64,000 bases of DNA, from the NCBI RefSeq assembly GCF_001693415.1, contig NZ_MAKX01000035.1:62790-126789 (forward strand). The letters are read 5' to 3'. A program made the translations under genes and the position numbers. Within the stretch, counting starts at the first letter, position 1. Each line of letters opens with the position of its first letter. Below are positions 52,143 through 60,582 of the stretch, piece after piece. Source of the DNA: Tenacibaculum soleae (GTDB lineage: Bacteria > Bacteroidota > Bacteroidia > Flavobacteriales > Flavobacteriaceae). The notes under the pieces were generated by a model that worked only from the letters and a program-made list of their open reading frames with translations, ran no database searches and had not been told where the DNA came from.

Positions 52143-52172
52143 AAAGTCCCGCAAATTGCGGGATTTTTTATT
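52143..52172 (+). terminator. Terminator after SulP
   Basis: TCCCGC-AAATT-GCGGGA followed by T6; also close to the oxyR stop on the other strand. Confidence 0.85.
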
Positions 52173-52175
52173 GAA

Positions 52176-53117
52176 TTAAGTTTTGTTTATGGGGCTAATT
52201 ATTTCAACATCACTAAAAGCAATAGCACCTCTAATAACACTATCTATTGTGCTTTTTAAAGCTTCTATCAATTGCATTTTTAATTGCGATTTATGATGTA
52301 TTAAACTAATTTCTCTAGCAGGTGGAGGTGTTTCAAACTCTCTTAAATGTTGTTTGTCATTTTCATTTAAATCTAAGGTATTTAAATAAGGCAACAATGT
52401 CATTCCTAAACCGTCTTTTGATAATTTTATAAGTGTGTCAAAACTTCCGCTTTCTAATTGAAAATGATGGGTTGAGTTTCTTTTATTTGTTCTACATAAA
52501 TTAATAATACTATTTTTAAAGCAATGACCATCCTCTAAAAGTAAAATATCATCGACCTCTAAATCATCAATTTTAATTTTCTTCTCATTATATAAGCGAT
52601 GTTCGTCAGGTATTAAACCAACAAAAGGTTCATAATACAGAATACGTTCTTTTATGGCCTCGTTTTCTAAAGGTGTAGCTGCTAAAGCGGCATCTATATG
52701 GCCATCTGTTAATTTTCGTATAATTTCATCAGTAGTTAACTCTTCGATAATTAATTGAACTTTAGGGTAGTTTTTACTAAAAGTTTTTAAAAACATGGGT
52801 AATAATGTAGGCATAACTGTTGGTATAATACCAAGTTTAAATTCTCCTCCTATAAAACCTTTTTGTTGGTGAACTATATCAATTATTCGATTACTTTCAT
52901 CAACAATTACTTTAGCTTGTTCAATAATTTTTTTACCAACTTCAGTTAATTCTATAGGTTTTTTAGAACGATTAAATATTTTCGCTTCCAATTCATCTTC
53001 TAATTTTTGTATTTGCATACTCAAGGTAGGTTGCGTAACAAAACAATGTTCGGCAGCAATTGTAAAGTTTTTATATTCAGCTACAGCTAGCGTATATTTT
53101 AACTGTGTAATTGTCAT
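52176..53117 (-). CDS. oxyR: Peroxide sensor OxyR (LysR family)
   Basis: LysR-type regulator activated by hydrogen peroxide through a disulfide. The helix-turn-helix is at 18-38 (FTIAAEHCFVTQPTLSMQIQ). The redox pair is C199 and C208 in LLLEDGHCFKNSIINLC, at the same residue numbers as in the E. coli protein. Length of 313 is normal. It is divergent from dps, with two palindromes between (53120-53136 and 53136-53162) that could be its operator. Known OxyR targets include dps, so this pair reads as a peroxide-defence module. Confidence 0.94.
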   Translation of the reverse strand: MTITQLKYTLAVAEYKNFTIAAEHCFVTQPTLSMQIQKLEDELEAKIFNRSKKPIELTEVGKKIIEQAKVIVDESNRIIDIVHQQKGFIGGEFKLGIIPTVMPTLLPMFLKTFSKNYPKVQLIIEELTTDEIIRKLTDGHIDAALAATPLENEAIKERILYYEPFVGLIPDEHRLYNEKKIKIDDLEVDDILLLEDGHCFKNSIINLCRTNKRNSTHHFQLESGSFDTLIKLSKDGLGMTLLPYLNTLDLNENDKQHLREFETPPPAREISLIHHKSQLKMQLIEALKSTIDSVIRGAIAFSDVEIISPINKT

Positions 53118-53119
53118 TG

Positions 53120-53136
53120 TATCAAATTTTTTGATA
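53120..53136. promoter_or_regulatory. Palindrome in the oxyR-dps spacer
   Basis: TATCAAA-TTT-TTTGATA, perfect 7-base arms, beginning 3 bases upstream of the oxyR ATG. Candidate autoregulatory site. Confidence 0.4.
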
Positions 53137-53162
53137 AAGATATTAAAACTATCAATATCTTT
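53136..53162. promoter_or_regulatory. Second palindrome in the oxyR-dps spacer
   Basis: AAAGATATT-N9-AATATCTTT, perfect 9-base arms; within it GATATTAAAACTATC resembles the ATAG/CTAT steps of OxyR sites. About 27 bases upstream of the dps -7 box, a good place for activator binding. Confidence 0.45.
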
Positions 53163-53188
53163 TATGGTTTTAGTAGCTTATTTAAAAG

Positions 53189-53196
53189 TAAATTTG
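53189..53196 (+). promoter_or_regulatory. dps -7 box
   Basis: TAAATTTG matches TAnnTTTG, 35 bases before the dps ATG. No TTG at -33, which fits an activator-dependent promoter. Confidence 0.5.
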
Positions 53197-53231
53197 TTGT
53201 AGAAAATAATTTAAATTAAAAACAATAAAAA

Positions 53232-53702
53232 ATGAATAGATCAGTTATAGGTTTGGATAAAGGTCATACGGAAAAATTAATTATTGAATTAAATTCACTT
53301 TTGGCTAATTTTCAAGTGTATTATCAAAATGTTAGAGGTTTACATTGGAATATTAAAGGGAGAAATTTTTTTGAGCTTCACACCAAGTTTGAAGAATTTT
53401 ATACAGATGCACAAGAAAAAGTAGATTTAATTGCAGAGCGTATCTTAACCTTGCAAGGAACACCTTTGCATACTTTTGATGATTACGTAAAATTATCAAC
53501 AGTAAAAATTGGTAAAAACGTTTCTAACGATGAAAAAGCGGTTGCGTTAATAGTTAACTCTGTTAGCGAACTTTTAAAAATAGAACGCATTATTTTAGAG
53601 CTTTCTGATGAGGCAGGTGATGAAGGGACAAACGCTATGATGAGTGATTTTATTTCAGAACAAGAAAAAATGTTATGGATGATGAATGCTTGGTTGAGTT
53701 AA
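53232..53702 (+). CDS. dps: Dps family DNA-binding / ferritin-like protein
   Basis: 156-residue Dps that stores iron and protects DNA from peroxide in a 12-mer. The ferroxidase site is H38 (GLHWNI), H50 (FELHTKF), D65 and E69 (EKVDLIAERI), matching the Dps numbering pattern. DEAGDEGTNAMMSDFISEQEKMLWMMNAWLS is the usual C-terminus. N-terminal Lys tail is short, so DNA binding may be weak. It is divergent from oxyR and followed by a strong terminator. Confidence 0.95.
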   Translation: MNRSVIGLDKGHTEKLIIELNSLLANFQVYYQNVRGLHWNIKGRNFFELHTKFEEFYTDAQEKVDLIAERILTLQGTPLHTFDDYVKLSTVKIGKNVSNDEKAVALIVNSVSELLKIERIILELSDEAGDEGTNAMMSDFISEQEKMLWMMNAWLS

Positions 53703-53726
53703 CATCGTTCATATTTTGGGGAACTG

Positions 53727-53754
53727 AGCAGCGTCATAGACGCTGCTTTTTTTT
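53727..53754 (+). terminator. Intrinsic terminator of dps
   Basis: AGCAGCGTC-ATA-GACGCTGCT and eight T's. Confidence 0.92.
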
Positions 53755-53756
53755 GT

Positions 53757-54527
53757 TTAAAGTAAATATTTAATTAAGATACGTAAACTAACAAAAGCTA
53801 TTAAAATAGCAGTTGCTTTTTTTAATTGAATTGGGCTTAAGAATTGATGACTCATTTTATTACCTATTTTTCCACCAATGAAAACAGTAATTGTAAGAAC
53901 GACTGTTAAGTTCCAATTAATTGAAAAATTAGGGTTAAAGCTTTGTCCTAATAAACCAGCAACTGAATTTACTAAAATAAAAAAACTTGAAGTAGCAGCA
54001 ATTTTTTTAGGAGTATCCCAATTTGTTAAATGTAAAAAAGGGGAAAGAAAAATACCACCACCAATACCAACCATACCCGATATAAAACCAATTAAACTAC
54101 CATAAATACCGTTTTTATATGGTTCTTTTTTGTTTTTATTTTGTTTTAATGATGTTATTGTTTTAGATAACCACATGGTTATTGCTGCTATTAATAATGT
54201 AATACCCAAAAGAATAAAAAAGATAGCTTGATTTATTCTTAAAAAGCCACCTAAAAAAGCTAAAGGCACGCTAAACAAGGTTAATGGAACTACTTTGTTC
54301 CAGTTAATTATCTTTTCTTTTTCAAACAATAACACATTACTAGTAACTACAGCAATATTGCAAATTAAAGCTGTAGATCTTATTTGAGTATATACAATAC
54401 CAGTTAATGCTAGTACTGCTAGGTAACTTGAGCCACCTCCAAAGCCAACAGAAGAATATAATATAGCAATGAAAAAAAATAGCAAAATTAAATGCCAGTT
54501 TAATAATAAAGTTTCAATAAATAACAT
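53757..54527 (-). CDS. TauE/SafE family sulfite exporter-like protein
   Basis: 256-residue membrane protein with about eight helices and the two family repeats: SSVGFGGGSSYLAVLALTGI in the first half, GFISGMVGIGGGIFLSPFLHL in the second. Family members move sulfite, sulfoacetate or taurine-derived anions; substrate not known here. It is 21 bases downstream of an AraC regulator, likely one operon, and the regulator may control it. Confidence 0.9.
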   Translation of the reverse strand: MLFIETLLLNWHLILLFFFIAILYSSVGFGGGSSYLAVLALTGIVYTQIRSTALICNIAVVTSNVLLFEKEKIINWNKVVPLTLFSVPLAFLGGFLRINQAIFFILLGITLLIAAITMWLSKTITSLKQNKNKKEPYKNGIYGSLIGFISGMVGIGGGIFLSPFLHLTNWDTPKKIAATSSFFILVNSVAGLLGQSFNPNFSINWNLTVVLTITVFIGGKIGNKMSHQFLSPIQLKKATAILIAFVSLRILIKYLL

Positions 54528-54548
54528 TAACCGTTTTAGTTATTATAA

Positions 54549-55466
54549 TTAACTTTTCAAAGATATCTTAAATTGTTGAGGTGTTAAATGTTCATTTTTT
54601 TTAAAAAGTCGGTTAAAATAAGTAACACTATTAAATCCTGCTTTGTACGCAATGTCACAAATGTTCTCTTGCGGAGTATTTTTAATCAACTTTTTTGCAA
54701 ATTTAATTTTTTCGGAATTTATGTAATCTACAGGAGTAACACCTAAAGTATTTTTAAATTTTTTAAAAAAATGAGATTTACTCATACAAGCCTTTTCAGA
54801 AACTTCATCTAAGGTAAGATTATTTTTAGTTAAGTTTTCTTTAATATACTTTACAGCATAGCCTATTCTGGTGTCATTGAATAATTCATTTACATTGTTT
54901 AATATCAATTTACGAGCTTTGCTTTGTAGTAATCGTATTATTAACTCTTGAACCATTAAGTCTAGTAAAACGTCTTTAGACTTTGTGTTATTAATAAATG
55001 TTGTGGTTAATCTGTTAATTAAAATATTTAATTCTTCATTATTATTTAAATGAGAGGTAGTTTTTTTAAAATCCCAGTTATTATTTTCTCTTTCAATAAC
55101 AGTATCTTCGTTAAAATTATAAACAACCTCATTTATTTTACTTTGATCAATAACTAATCCTAAACAAGAAGTAGGGGTGCGTAAGGAGGCGTCAGGGAAA
55201 TCAATATGCATACTGTTATTTTCAGGAATAACTAAAGATTCGCCAGGGGTAAAGTAAAAAGGATCTGTCTTTTCAAAATGCATTGTTTTTTTACCTGTTA
55301 ACATACTGGCAATAACAGTAGAATCGAAGTTTAAAAACACACTTTTAGTAGCTTCAAAAGTTTCAAAAACATTTAACTCGGCATATTCTGAAGAATACAT
55401 TGTTCTGTTCTCGATTAGTGTTGAGAGTTTTCTTCTTTTAAAATGTTGGTGGTTTAACGATATCAT
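54549..55466 (-). CDS. AraC-family regulator
   Basis: 305-residue regulator. N-terminal cupin-like sensing part with FYFTPGESLVIPENNSMHIDFPDAS; the helix-turn-helix pair is at about 205-303 (NLTLDEVSEKACMSKSHFFKKFKNTLGVTPVDYIN and NICDIAYKAGFNSVTYFNRLFKKNEHLTPQQFKISL, in parts). It is upstream of and probably co-transcribed with the TauE/SafE gene. Divergent from acs, with a 322-base gap, so it might also influence acs. Confidence 0.9.
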   Translation of the reverse strand: MISLNHQHFKRRKLSTLIENRTMYSSEYAELNVFETFEATKSVFLNFDSTVIASMLTGKKTMHFEKTDPFYFTPGESLVIPENNSMHIDFPDASLRTPTSCLGLVIDQSKINEVVYNFNEDTVIERENNNWDFKKTTSHLNNNEELNILINRLTTTFINNTKSKDVLLDLMVQELIIRLLQSKARKLILNNVNELFNDTRIGYAVKYIKENLTKNNLTLDEVSEKACMSKSHFFKKFKNTLGVTPVDYINSEKIKFAKKLIKNTPQENICDIAYKAGFNSVTYFNRLFKKNEHLTPQQFKISLKS

Positions 55467-55788
55467 AGTTTTTGTTTTTCAAATAGTAATATAGTGCAAT
55501 TATTTGATAATATTGTTTCATTTATGTTAAAAAAAAGACGTTATATTTAAGGTATAGTTAATTAAATGTTTAGTTTGTAAGATAATATTGGTTTCCCCCT
55601 TTAATTAAATTGTTATTTTGAAAGAAAAAAACTAACCCTTTTTAGGTGTTAGTTTTTTTTTGATGTAATGTGGTATTTGTTATGGATATAATGTATTTTG
55701 GCTATTATATGTTGTTATAAGTAGAAAAAAAACACAATTTTAATATAATAATGTTAAATTAGAGGAATATAATTATACCTGTTATAAA
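55467..55788. other. 322-base spacer between AraC and acs genes
   Basis: It contains an orphan terminator-like hairpin (55626-55661). No small ORF with good features seen. Control sites of AraC and acs must lie here. Confidence 0.5.
55625..55661 (+). terminator. Orphan terminator-like hairpin upstream of acs
   Basis: AAAAACTAAC...GTTAGTTTTT, inner CC/GG pairs, then T-run to 55661. 127 bases before acs. No gene ends before it on the plus strand, so it may be an attenuator in the acs leader or end a small RNA. Confidence 0.5.
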
Positions 55789-57696
55789 ATGAGTAATTAC
55801 CACGTAAAAAATTTAGAAGAATATTTTCAAGTATATAGAAAGTCTGCAAGAAATCCTGAATTATTTTGGGAAGAAATAGCAGAAGAACATTTTGTTTGGC
55901 GAAAAAAATGGGATAGCGTTTTAAAGTATGATTTTTCAAAACCAGAAATAAAATGGTTCGAAGGAGCGAAGTTAAATATAACAGAAAACTGTATTGATCG
56001 TCATTTACGAATACGTGGTGATAAAACAGCAATATTATTTGAGCCTAATAACCCTAATGAAGCTGCTCAACATATTACCTATAAAGAGTTACATAAAAGA
56101 GTATGTAAGTTTGCAAATGTTTTAAAAGATAATGGAATAAAAAAAGGAGATAGAGTTTGTATTTATTTACCAATGATTCCTGAGTTAGCTATTTCTGTAT
56201 TGGCATGTGCACGAATAGGAGCAGTACACTCGGTAGTTTTTGCAGGTTTTTCATCAACCGCTTTAGCTACAAGAATAAACGATTGCGAAGCAAAAATTGT
56301 AATAACTTCAGATGGTTCTTATCGCGGAGCGAAAACAATAGACTTAAAAGGAATTGTAGATGAAGCATTAGAAAATTGCGATTCTATTGAAACTGTTTTG
56401 GTAGCAAAAAGAACTAACACGGCTATTAAAATGAAAGAAGGTAGAGACCAATGGTTACAACCATTGTTAGATGAAGCTTCTGAAATTTGTGAACCAGAAA
56501 TAATGGATGCAGAAGACCCTTTGTTTATTTTATATACATCTGGTTCAACTGGTAGTCCGAAAGGAATGGTACACACCACTGCTGGTTATATGATTTACAC
56601 AGCTTATACATTTAAAAATGTATTTAATTATAAAGAAAACGATGTGTATTGGTGTACCGCAGATATTGGTTGGATTACAGGGCATAGTTATATAGTATAC
56701 GGTCCATTAGCAAATGGCGCTACAACTGTAATGTTTGAAGGTGTGCCTAGTTATCCTGATTTTGGACGTTTTTGGCAAATTGTTGAAAAACATAAAGTAA
56801 ATCAATTCTATACAGCACCAACAGCTATAAGAGCTTTAGCTAAAGAAAAATTAGATTTTGTAGATAAATACGATTTATCATCAATAAAAGTTTTAGGGAC
56901 CGTAGGAGAACCTATAAATGAAGAAGCTTGGCACTGGTACAACGATAATGTAGGTAAAAAGAAAAGCCCTATTGTTGATACTTGGTGGCAAACAGAAACA
57001 GGAGGAATGATGATTTCACCAATGCCTTACATAACCCCAACAAAACCAACCTATGCAACTTTACCATTACCAGGAGTACAATTGGCATTAATGGATGAAA
57101 AGGGACAAGAGGTAAAAGGAAATCAGGTTGATGGACGTTTGTGTGTAAAATATCCTTGGCCAAGTATGGCAAGAACCATTTGGGGAAATCATCAGCGCTA
57201 TAAAGAAACCTATTTTTCTGCTTTTGATAATATGTATTTTACAGGTGATGGGGCTTTACGTGATGAGGTTGGTTATTACAGAATTACAGGTCGAGTAGAT
57301 GATGTGATTATCGTTTCAGGTCATAATTTAGGAACTGCTCCTATTGAAGATGCTGTAAACGAACATCCTGCGGTAGCAGAAAGTGCTATTGTTGGGTATC
57401 CACACGATGTAAAAGGAAATGCTTTATACGGGTATGTAATTTTAAAAGATGTTGGTGAAGGTAGAGATCACGATAATTTACGTAAAGAAATAAATCAAAT
57501 AATTACCGAACATATTGGGCCAATTGCAAAATTGAATAAAATTCAATTTACAATAGGCTTGCCAAAAACACGTTCAGGAAAAATAATGCGTCGTATTTTA
57601 CGAAAAATTGCCCACAACGAATTAGATAATTTAGGAGATGTATCTACATTATTAAATCCTGAAGTAGTGCAAAATATTATTGATAATAGGTTGTAA
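55789..57696 (+). CDS. acs: Acetyl-CoA synthetase
   Basis: AMP-forming acetate:CoA ligase, 635 residues. ATP/AMP motif YTSGSTGSPKGMVHTTAGY (about 255-273), DTWWQTETGGM, YFTGDGALRDEVGYYRITGRVDDVI and the acetylated-lysine site KTRSGKIMRRILRK near the end. ACAS N-terminal motif is at the start (YFQVYRKSARNPELFWEEIAEE). It turns acetate into acetyl-CoA. The sensor kinase operon follows after 84 bases. Regulation by lysine acetylation is common in the family; the site is intact. Confidence 0.96.
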   Translation: MSNYHVKNLEEYFQVYRKSARNPELFWEEIAEEHFVWRKKWDSVLKYDFSKPEIKWFEGAKLNITENCIDRHLRIRGDKTAILFEPNNPNEAAQHITYKELHKRVCKFANVLKDNGIKKGDRVCIYLPMIPELAISVLACARIGAVHSVVFAGFSSTALATRINDCEAKIVITSDGSYRGAKTIDLKGIVDEALENCDSIETVLVAKRTNTAIKMKEGRDQWLQPLLDEASEICEPEIMDAEDPLFILYTSGSTGSPKGMVHTTAGYMIYTAYTFKNVFNYKENDVYWCTADIGWITGHSYIVYGPLANGATTVMFEGVPSYPDFGRFWQIVEKHKVNQFYTAPTAIRALAKEKLDFVDKYDLSSIKVLGTVGEPINEEAWHWYNDNVGKKKSPIVDTWWQTETGGMMISPMPYITPTKPTYATLPLPGVQLALMDEKGQEVKGNQVDGRLCVKYPWPSMARTIWGNHQRYKETYFSAFDNMYFTGDGALRDEVGYYRITGRVDDVIIVSGHNLGTAPIEDAVNEHPAVAESAIVGYPHDVKGNALYGYVILKDVGEGRDHDNLRKEINQIITEHIGPIAKLNKIQFTIGLPKTRSGKIMRRILRKIAHNELDNLGDVSTLLNPEVVQNIIDNRL

Positions 57697-57746
57697 TCTA
57701 AAAGACTATTTAGGTGTTTTTTAAGAAAGATTTATTTTTTTAGAAT

Positions 57747-57780
57747 TAAATTTGTAGTTACTTGTAATAGTAAAACTACA
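57747..57780 (+). promoter_or_regulatory. -7 box and start-codon hairpin of the kinase gene
   Basis: TAAATTTG (57747-57754) matches the Bacteroidetes -7 box. TGTAGTT (57753-57759) is complementary to AACTACA (57774-57780), the bases directly before the ATG at 57781, so the leader can fold up to the start codon. Confidence 0.35.
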
Positions 57781-58884
57781 ATGGAGGTTATAACAACAGA
57801 AGATAAATTAAAAGAACGTATTAAAGAGCTAACATGTTTATATAATGTTAGCTCTTTAATTCAAAAAAACGATTTTACAAACATACACGAACTATTAAAA
57901 GGAATCGCTTTAAGTGTTAAAGCTTCAGTTCGTTACCCTGATACTGCTTTTGTTGAAATTGAAACCAACGATTACACTTTTTTTACAGAAACTAAAAAAT
58001 TAGATACTATTTTTATTATTTCAAAAATTAATGTTTTTGATAAAATCTATGGGTCAATAAAGATTGGATATTTAAAAGAAGAATTTTCTCAAAACTTCTT
58101 TCTAGAAGAAGAAAAACAATTACTAAATAAAATAGCTGTAGAAATAGGAGGTTTATTTGAACGAAAACAAATAGAAGAAAAAAATATTTTAGCAAAAAGA
58201 CAAATTGAACGAGTAGATAGGTTGTCAATTTTAGGAGAAATTACAGCAGGAATAGCACATGAATTAAATACACCTTTAGCTAATATATTGGGGTTTTCAG
58301 AACTTTTAAAAGAAAGGTTTGAAAATAATAAAGATGCTATAGAAGATTTAAATAAGGTTGTAAATAGTGCTGTTTATTCTAGAGAGGTTGTAAAAAAATT
58401 AATGTTTTTTTCTTGCGAAATGCCACAACAAATGGAGGTGGTAAATTGTTTGCCTATTATAAAAGAGGCCATAAGTTTATTAAGCCCTAATTTTAGAAAA
58501 AAAAATATAGAAAACGAATTATCTTTCAATAAAGAAAACATTCAATTAAAAGTAGATAAAATACAGTTAACTCAAGTTGTTTTTAATTTAATTATCAATG
58601 CTATTTATTTTTCACCAGTAAAAGGAAAAATTAAAACAGTTATTGAAGAAACAAAAGAAGGTGTAATACTAAAAATTTCAGATGAAGGAGTAGGAATTCC
58701 TTTAAGTGCATCAGAAAGTATTTTTAACCCTTTTTTTACAACAAAACCAATAGGAGAAGGTTCTGGGTTAGGATTAAGTGTTGTTCATGGAATTGTAAAA
58801 AGTCATAAAGGAACTATAAAACATGTACAAAATACTCCTAAAGGAACAACCTTTGTAATTAATTTTCCAAAAAATAAGAGTTAA
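57781..58884 (+). CDS. Soluble histidine kinase, partner of an NtrC-type regulator
   Basis: 367-residue cytoplasmic sensor kinase with no membrane helix. The N-terminal about 1-130 is GAF-like (IKELTCLYNVSSLIQ, SVRYPDTAFVEIE, FLEEEKQLLNKIAVEIGGLFERKQ). HisKA follows with acceptor His near 160 (GIAHELNTPLANILGFSELL), then HATPase (FNLIINAIYFSP, ISDEGVGIPLSASESIFNPFFTTKPIGEGSGLGLSVV, in parts). This is the NtrB-like class. Its stop overlaps the activator start by one base. The internal signal is unknown. Confidence 0.92.
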   Translation: MEVITTEDKLKERIKELTCLYNVSSLIQKNDFTNIHELLKGIALSVKASVRYPDTAFVEIETNDYTFFTETKKLDTIFIISKINVFDKIYGSIKIGYLKEEFSQNFFLEEEKQLLNKIAVEIGGLFERKQIEEKNILAKRQIERVDRLSILGEITAGIAHELNTPLANILGFSELLKERFENNKDAIEDLNKVVNSAVYSREVVKKLMFFSCEMPQQMEVVNCLPIIKEAISLLSPNFRKKNIENELSFNKENIQLKVDKIQLTQVVFNLIINAIYFSPVKGKIKTVIEETKEGVILKISDEGVGIPLSASESIFNPFFTTKPIGEGSGLGLSVVHGIVKSHKGTIKHVQNTPKGTTFVINFPKNKS

Positions 58885-60209
58885 TGTTAGAAAAAGAAAA
58901 TATATTGATTGTTGACGATGATATTCAAATATTAGAACTCATTCAACGTCATTTACTATCGTTAAATTATCACACATACAAAGCTATATCGGTAAAAGAA
59001 GCACTGCAAATATTACAAAGTAAAACGATTGATTTGTTAATTACAGATTTGCAAATGCCAGATGTTGATGGGTTAGAATTAATAAAATATAGTTCAGAAC
59101 ATTTTCCTAACATTCCAAAATTAGTAGTTACAGGTTTTCCCTCTATCGATGGCGCATTAGAGGTTATGAAATCAGGTGCGGTAGATTATATTACCAAACC
59201 ATTTACAAAAGATGAATTAAAATTAGCAATATTAAAATCGCTAAAAAATAATTTAAAGCCTCAAAAATGTATTTCTGTAAATAAAAATATTAAAAAAAAC
59301 TCTTACGGAGATTTAATAGGTTCATCAGAAGCAATGAAAAAAGTTACCGATGTAATAGATAGGCTTAAAAATAATAAAGCTACGGTATTCATATCAGGAC
59401 AAAGTGGTACAGGTAAAGAACTAGTAGCAAGATCTATACATTATCAGGGTAAATTTTCTTCACAACCATTTATTGCTGTAAACTGTGGAGCGATACCAGA
59501 AAATTTATTAGAATCAGAATTATTTGGTTATGTAAAGGGAGCTTTTACAGGAGCTGAATCAAATAGAGAGGGGTTTTTTCAGGCAGCAAATAAAGGAACC
59601 TTGTTTTTAGATGAGATAGGAAATGCATCTACAGCTACACAATTACGTTTACTTAGGGTTTTACAAGAAAAAGAAGTTGTTAGAGTAGGTTCACAAAAAG
59701 CAGAAAAAATTGATGTTCGAGTAATTGCTGCAACCAATATTAACTTACAAGAATTGGTGAAAAAAAGAAGGTTTCGAGAAGATTTGTATTACCGATTAAC
59801 AGTTGTTCAAATAAACATACCAACATTAGCTGAACGAATTTCAGATATTCCTTTATTGATTGAAAAGTTTCTTTTTAAATATGGGATAGAATATAAAGAT
59901 CGATACTTAAAAATAAATTCGGCAGCAGTAAAAATATTAGAAAGGCATCATTGGCCTGGAAATATTAGAGAGTTAGAAAATGTAATTCAACGAGCAGTAA
60001 TTATGTGTGATAAATCAGTTGAAGTATCCGATCTTCCTGATTATATAAAGTATCAAATAAATTTTTCTAAAACCCAAGAACTAATCTCTTTAAAAGAGTT
60101 TGAAAAAAAATACATAACTCAAGTTTTAACAGCTGTAAATAATAATAAAACTAAAGCTGCTGAAATTCTTAAAATTGATAGAAAAACACTTCGAGAGCGC
60201 TTAAAGTAA
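58884..60209 (+). CDS. Sigma-54-dependent NtrC-family response regulator
   Basis: 441-residue activator. Receiver with D11-D13, D55 acceptor (LLITDLQMPD), K near 111 (ITKPF). AAA+ domain (about 145-375): Walker A GQSGTGKELVARSIH near 172-186, GAFTGA loop near 219-224 that touches sigma-54, Walker B GTLFLDEIGNA. C-terminal Fis-type helix-turn-helix (about 400-441, NNKTKAAEILKIDRKTLRERLK). Translationally coupled to the kinase. A good sigma-54 promoter lies 127 bases after the stop, in front of the Cys-rich protein and gdhA, so those are likely targets. Confidence 0.94.
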   Translation: MLEKENILIVDDDIQILELIQRHLLSLNYHTYKAISVKEALQILQSKTIDLLITDLQMPDVDGLELIKYSSEHFPNIPKLVVTGFPSIDGALEVMKSGAVDYITKPFTKDELKLAILKSLKNNLKPQKCISVNKNIKKNSYGDLIGSSEAMKKVTDVIDRLKNNKATVFISGQSGTGKELVARSIHYQGKFSSQPFIAVNCGAIPENLLESELFGYVKGAFTGAESNREGFFQAANKGTLFLDEIGNASTATQLRLLRVLQEKEVVRVGSQKAEKIDVRVIAATNINLQELVKKRRFREDLYYRLTVVQINIPTLAERISDIPLLIEKFLFKYGIEYKDRYLKINSAAVKILERHHWPGNIRELENVIQRAVIMCDKSVEVSDLPDYIKYQINFSKTQELISLKEFEKKYITQVLTAVNNNKTKAAEILKIDRKTLRERLK

Positions 60210-60305
60210 AATCGGGTAAAAATGCACCATTGGGTAATTAATCCTCAGTTTTATAATTTGTTAGAAAATATTTAAACTACGTAATTTATTGTTTTTAAGA
60301 TCTTT

Positions 60306-60330
60306 ATGTTTTCTTTTTTTTTGAAAACAT
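60306..60330. promoter_or_regulatory. Inverted repeat beside the sigma-54 promoter
   Basis: ATGTTTTC-T9-GAAAACAT, perfect 8-base arms, ending four bases before TTGG of the promoter. May be a regulator site or a terminator of the kinase-regulator operon. Confidence 0.45.
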
Positions 60331-60333
60331 ATT

Positions 60334-60350
60334 TTGGTACACCTGTTGCC
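60334..60350 (+). promoter_or_regulatory. Sigma-54 promoter before the Cys-rich gene and gdhA
   Basis: TTGGTACACCTGTTGCC: GG (60336-60337) and GC (60348-60349) 10 bases apart, close to the consensus TTGGCACN5TTGC. Expected start about 60361, 21 bases before the ATG at 60382. A matching activator gene is directly upstream. Confidence 0.8.
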
Positions 60351-60381
60351 AATATGTAATTATATTAAAACAATATAATTT

Positions 60382-60573
60382 ATGGACGTTAATAAAAGAA
60401 GTTTATGCAGTACATGTATAGATGTTGACTTTTGTAATTTAACATCAAATAATACATTTATTTGGTCTTGTAATGAGTTTAATCAAGAAAAAAGACCCAA
60501 TAACAATACTGTTACTTTAGATGTTGAAGATTTAAAAACAATCAAAAAGAAAAAAGAATTAGAACTTATTTAA
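60382..60573 (+). CDS. Small Cys-rich protein under sigma-54 control
   Basis: 63 residues. C9-x2-C12-x5-C18-x11-C30-N-E-F resembles the CxxC...C...CEEF zinc or iron-sulfur knuckle found in many small bacterial proteins. The second half is charged. No signal or membrane helix. It starts about 20 bases after the predicted sigma-54 transcript start and stops 9 bases before gdhA, so it should be co-transcribed with it. The metal role is inferred from the cysteines; the function is not known. Confidence 0.75.
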   Translation: MDVNKRSLCSTCIDVDFCNLTSNNTFIWSCNEFNQEKRPNNNTVTLDVEDLKTIKKKKELELI

Positions 60574-60582
60574 TCTTTAAAA

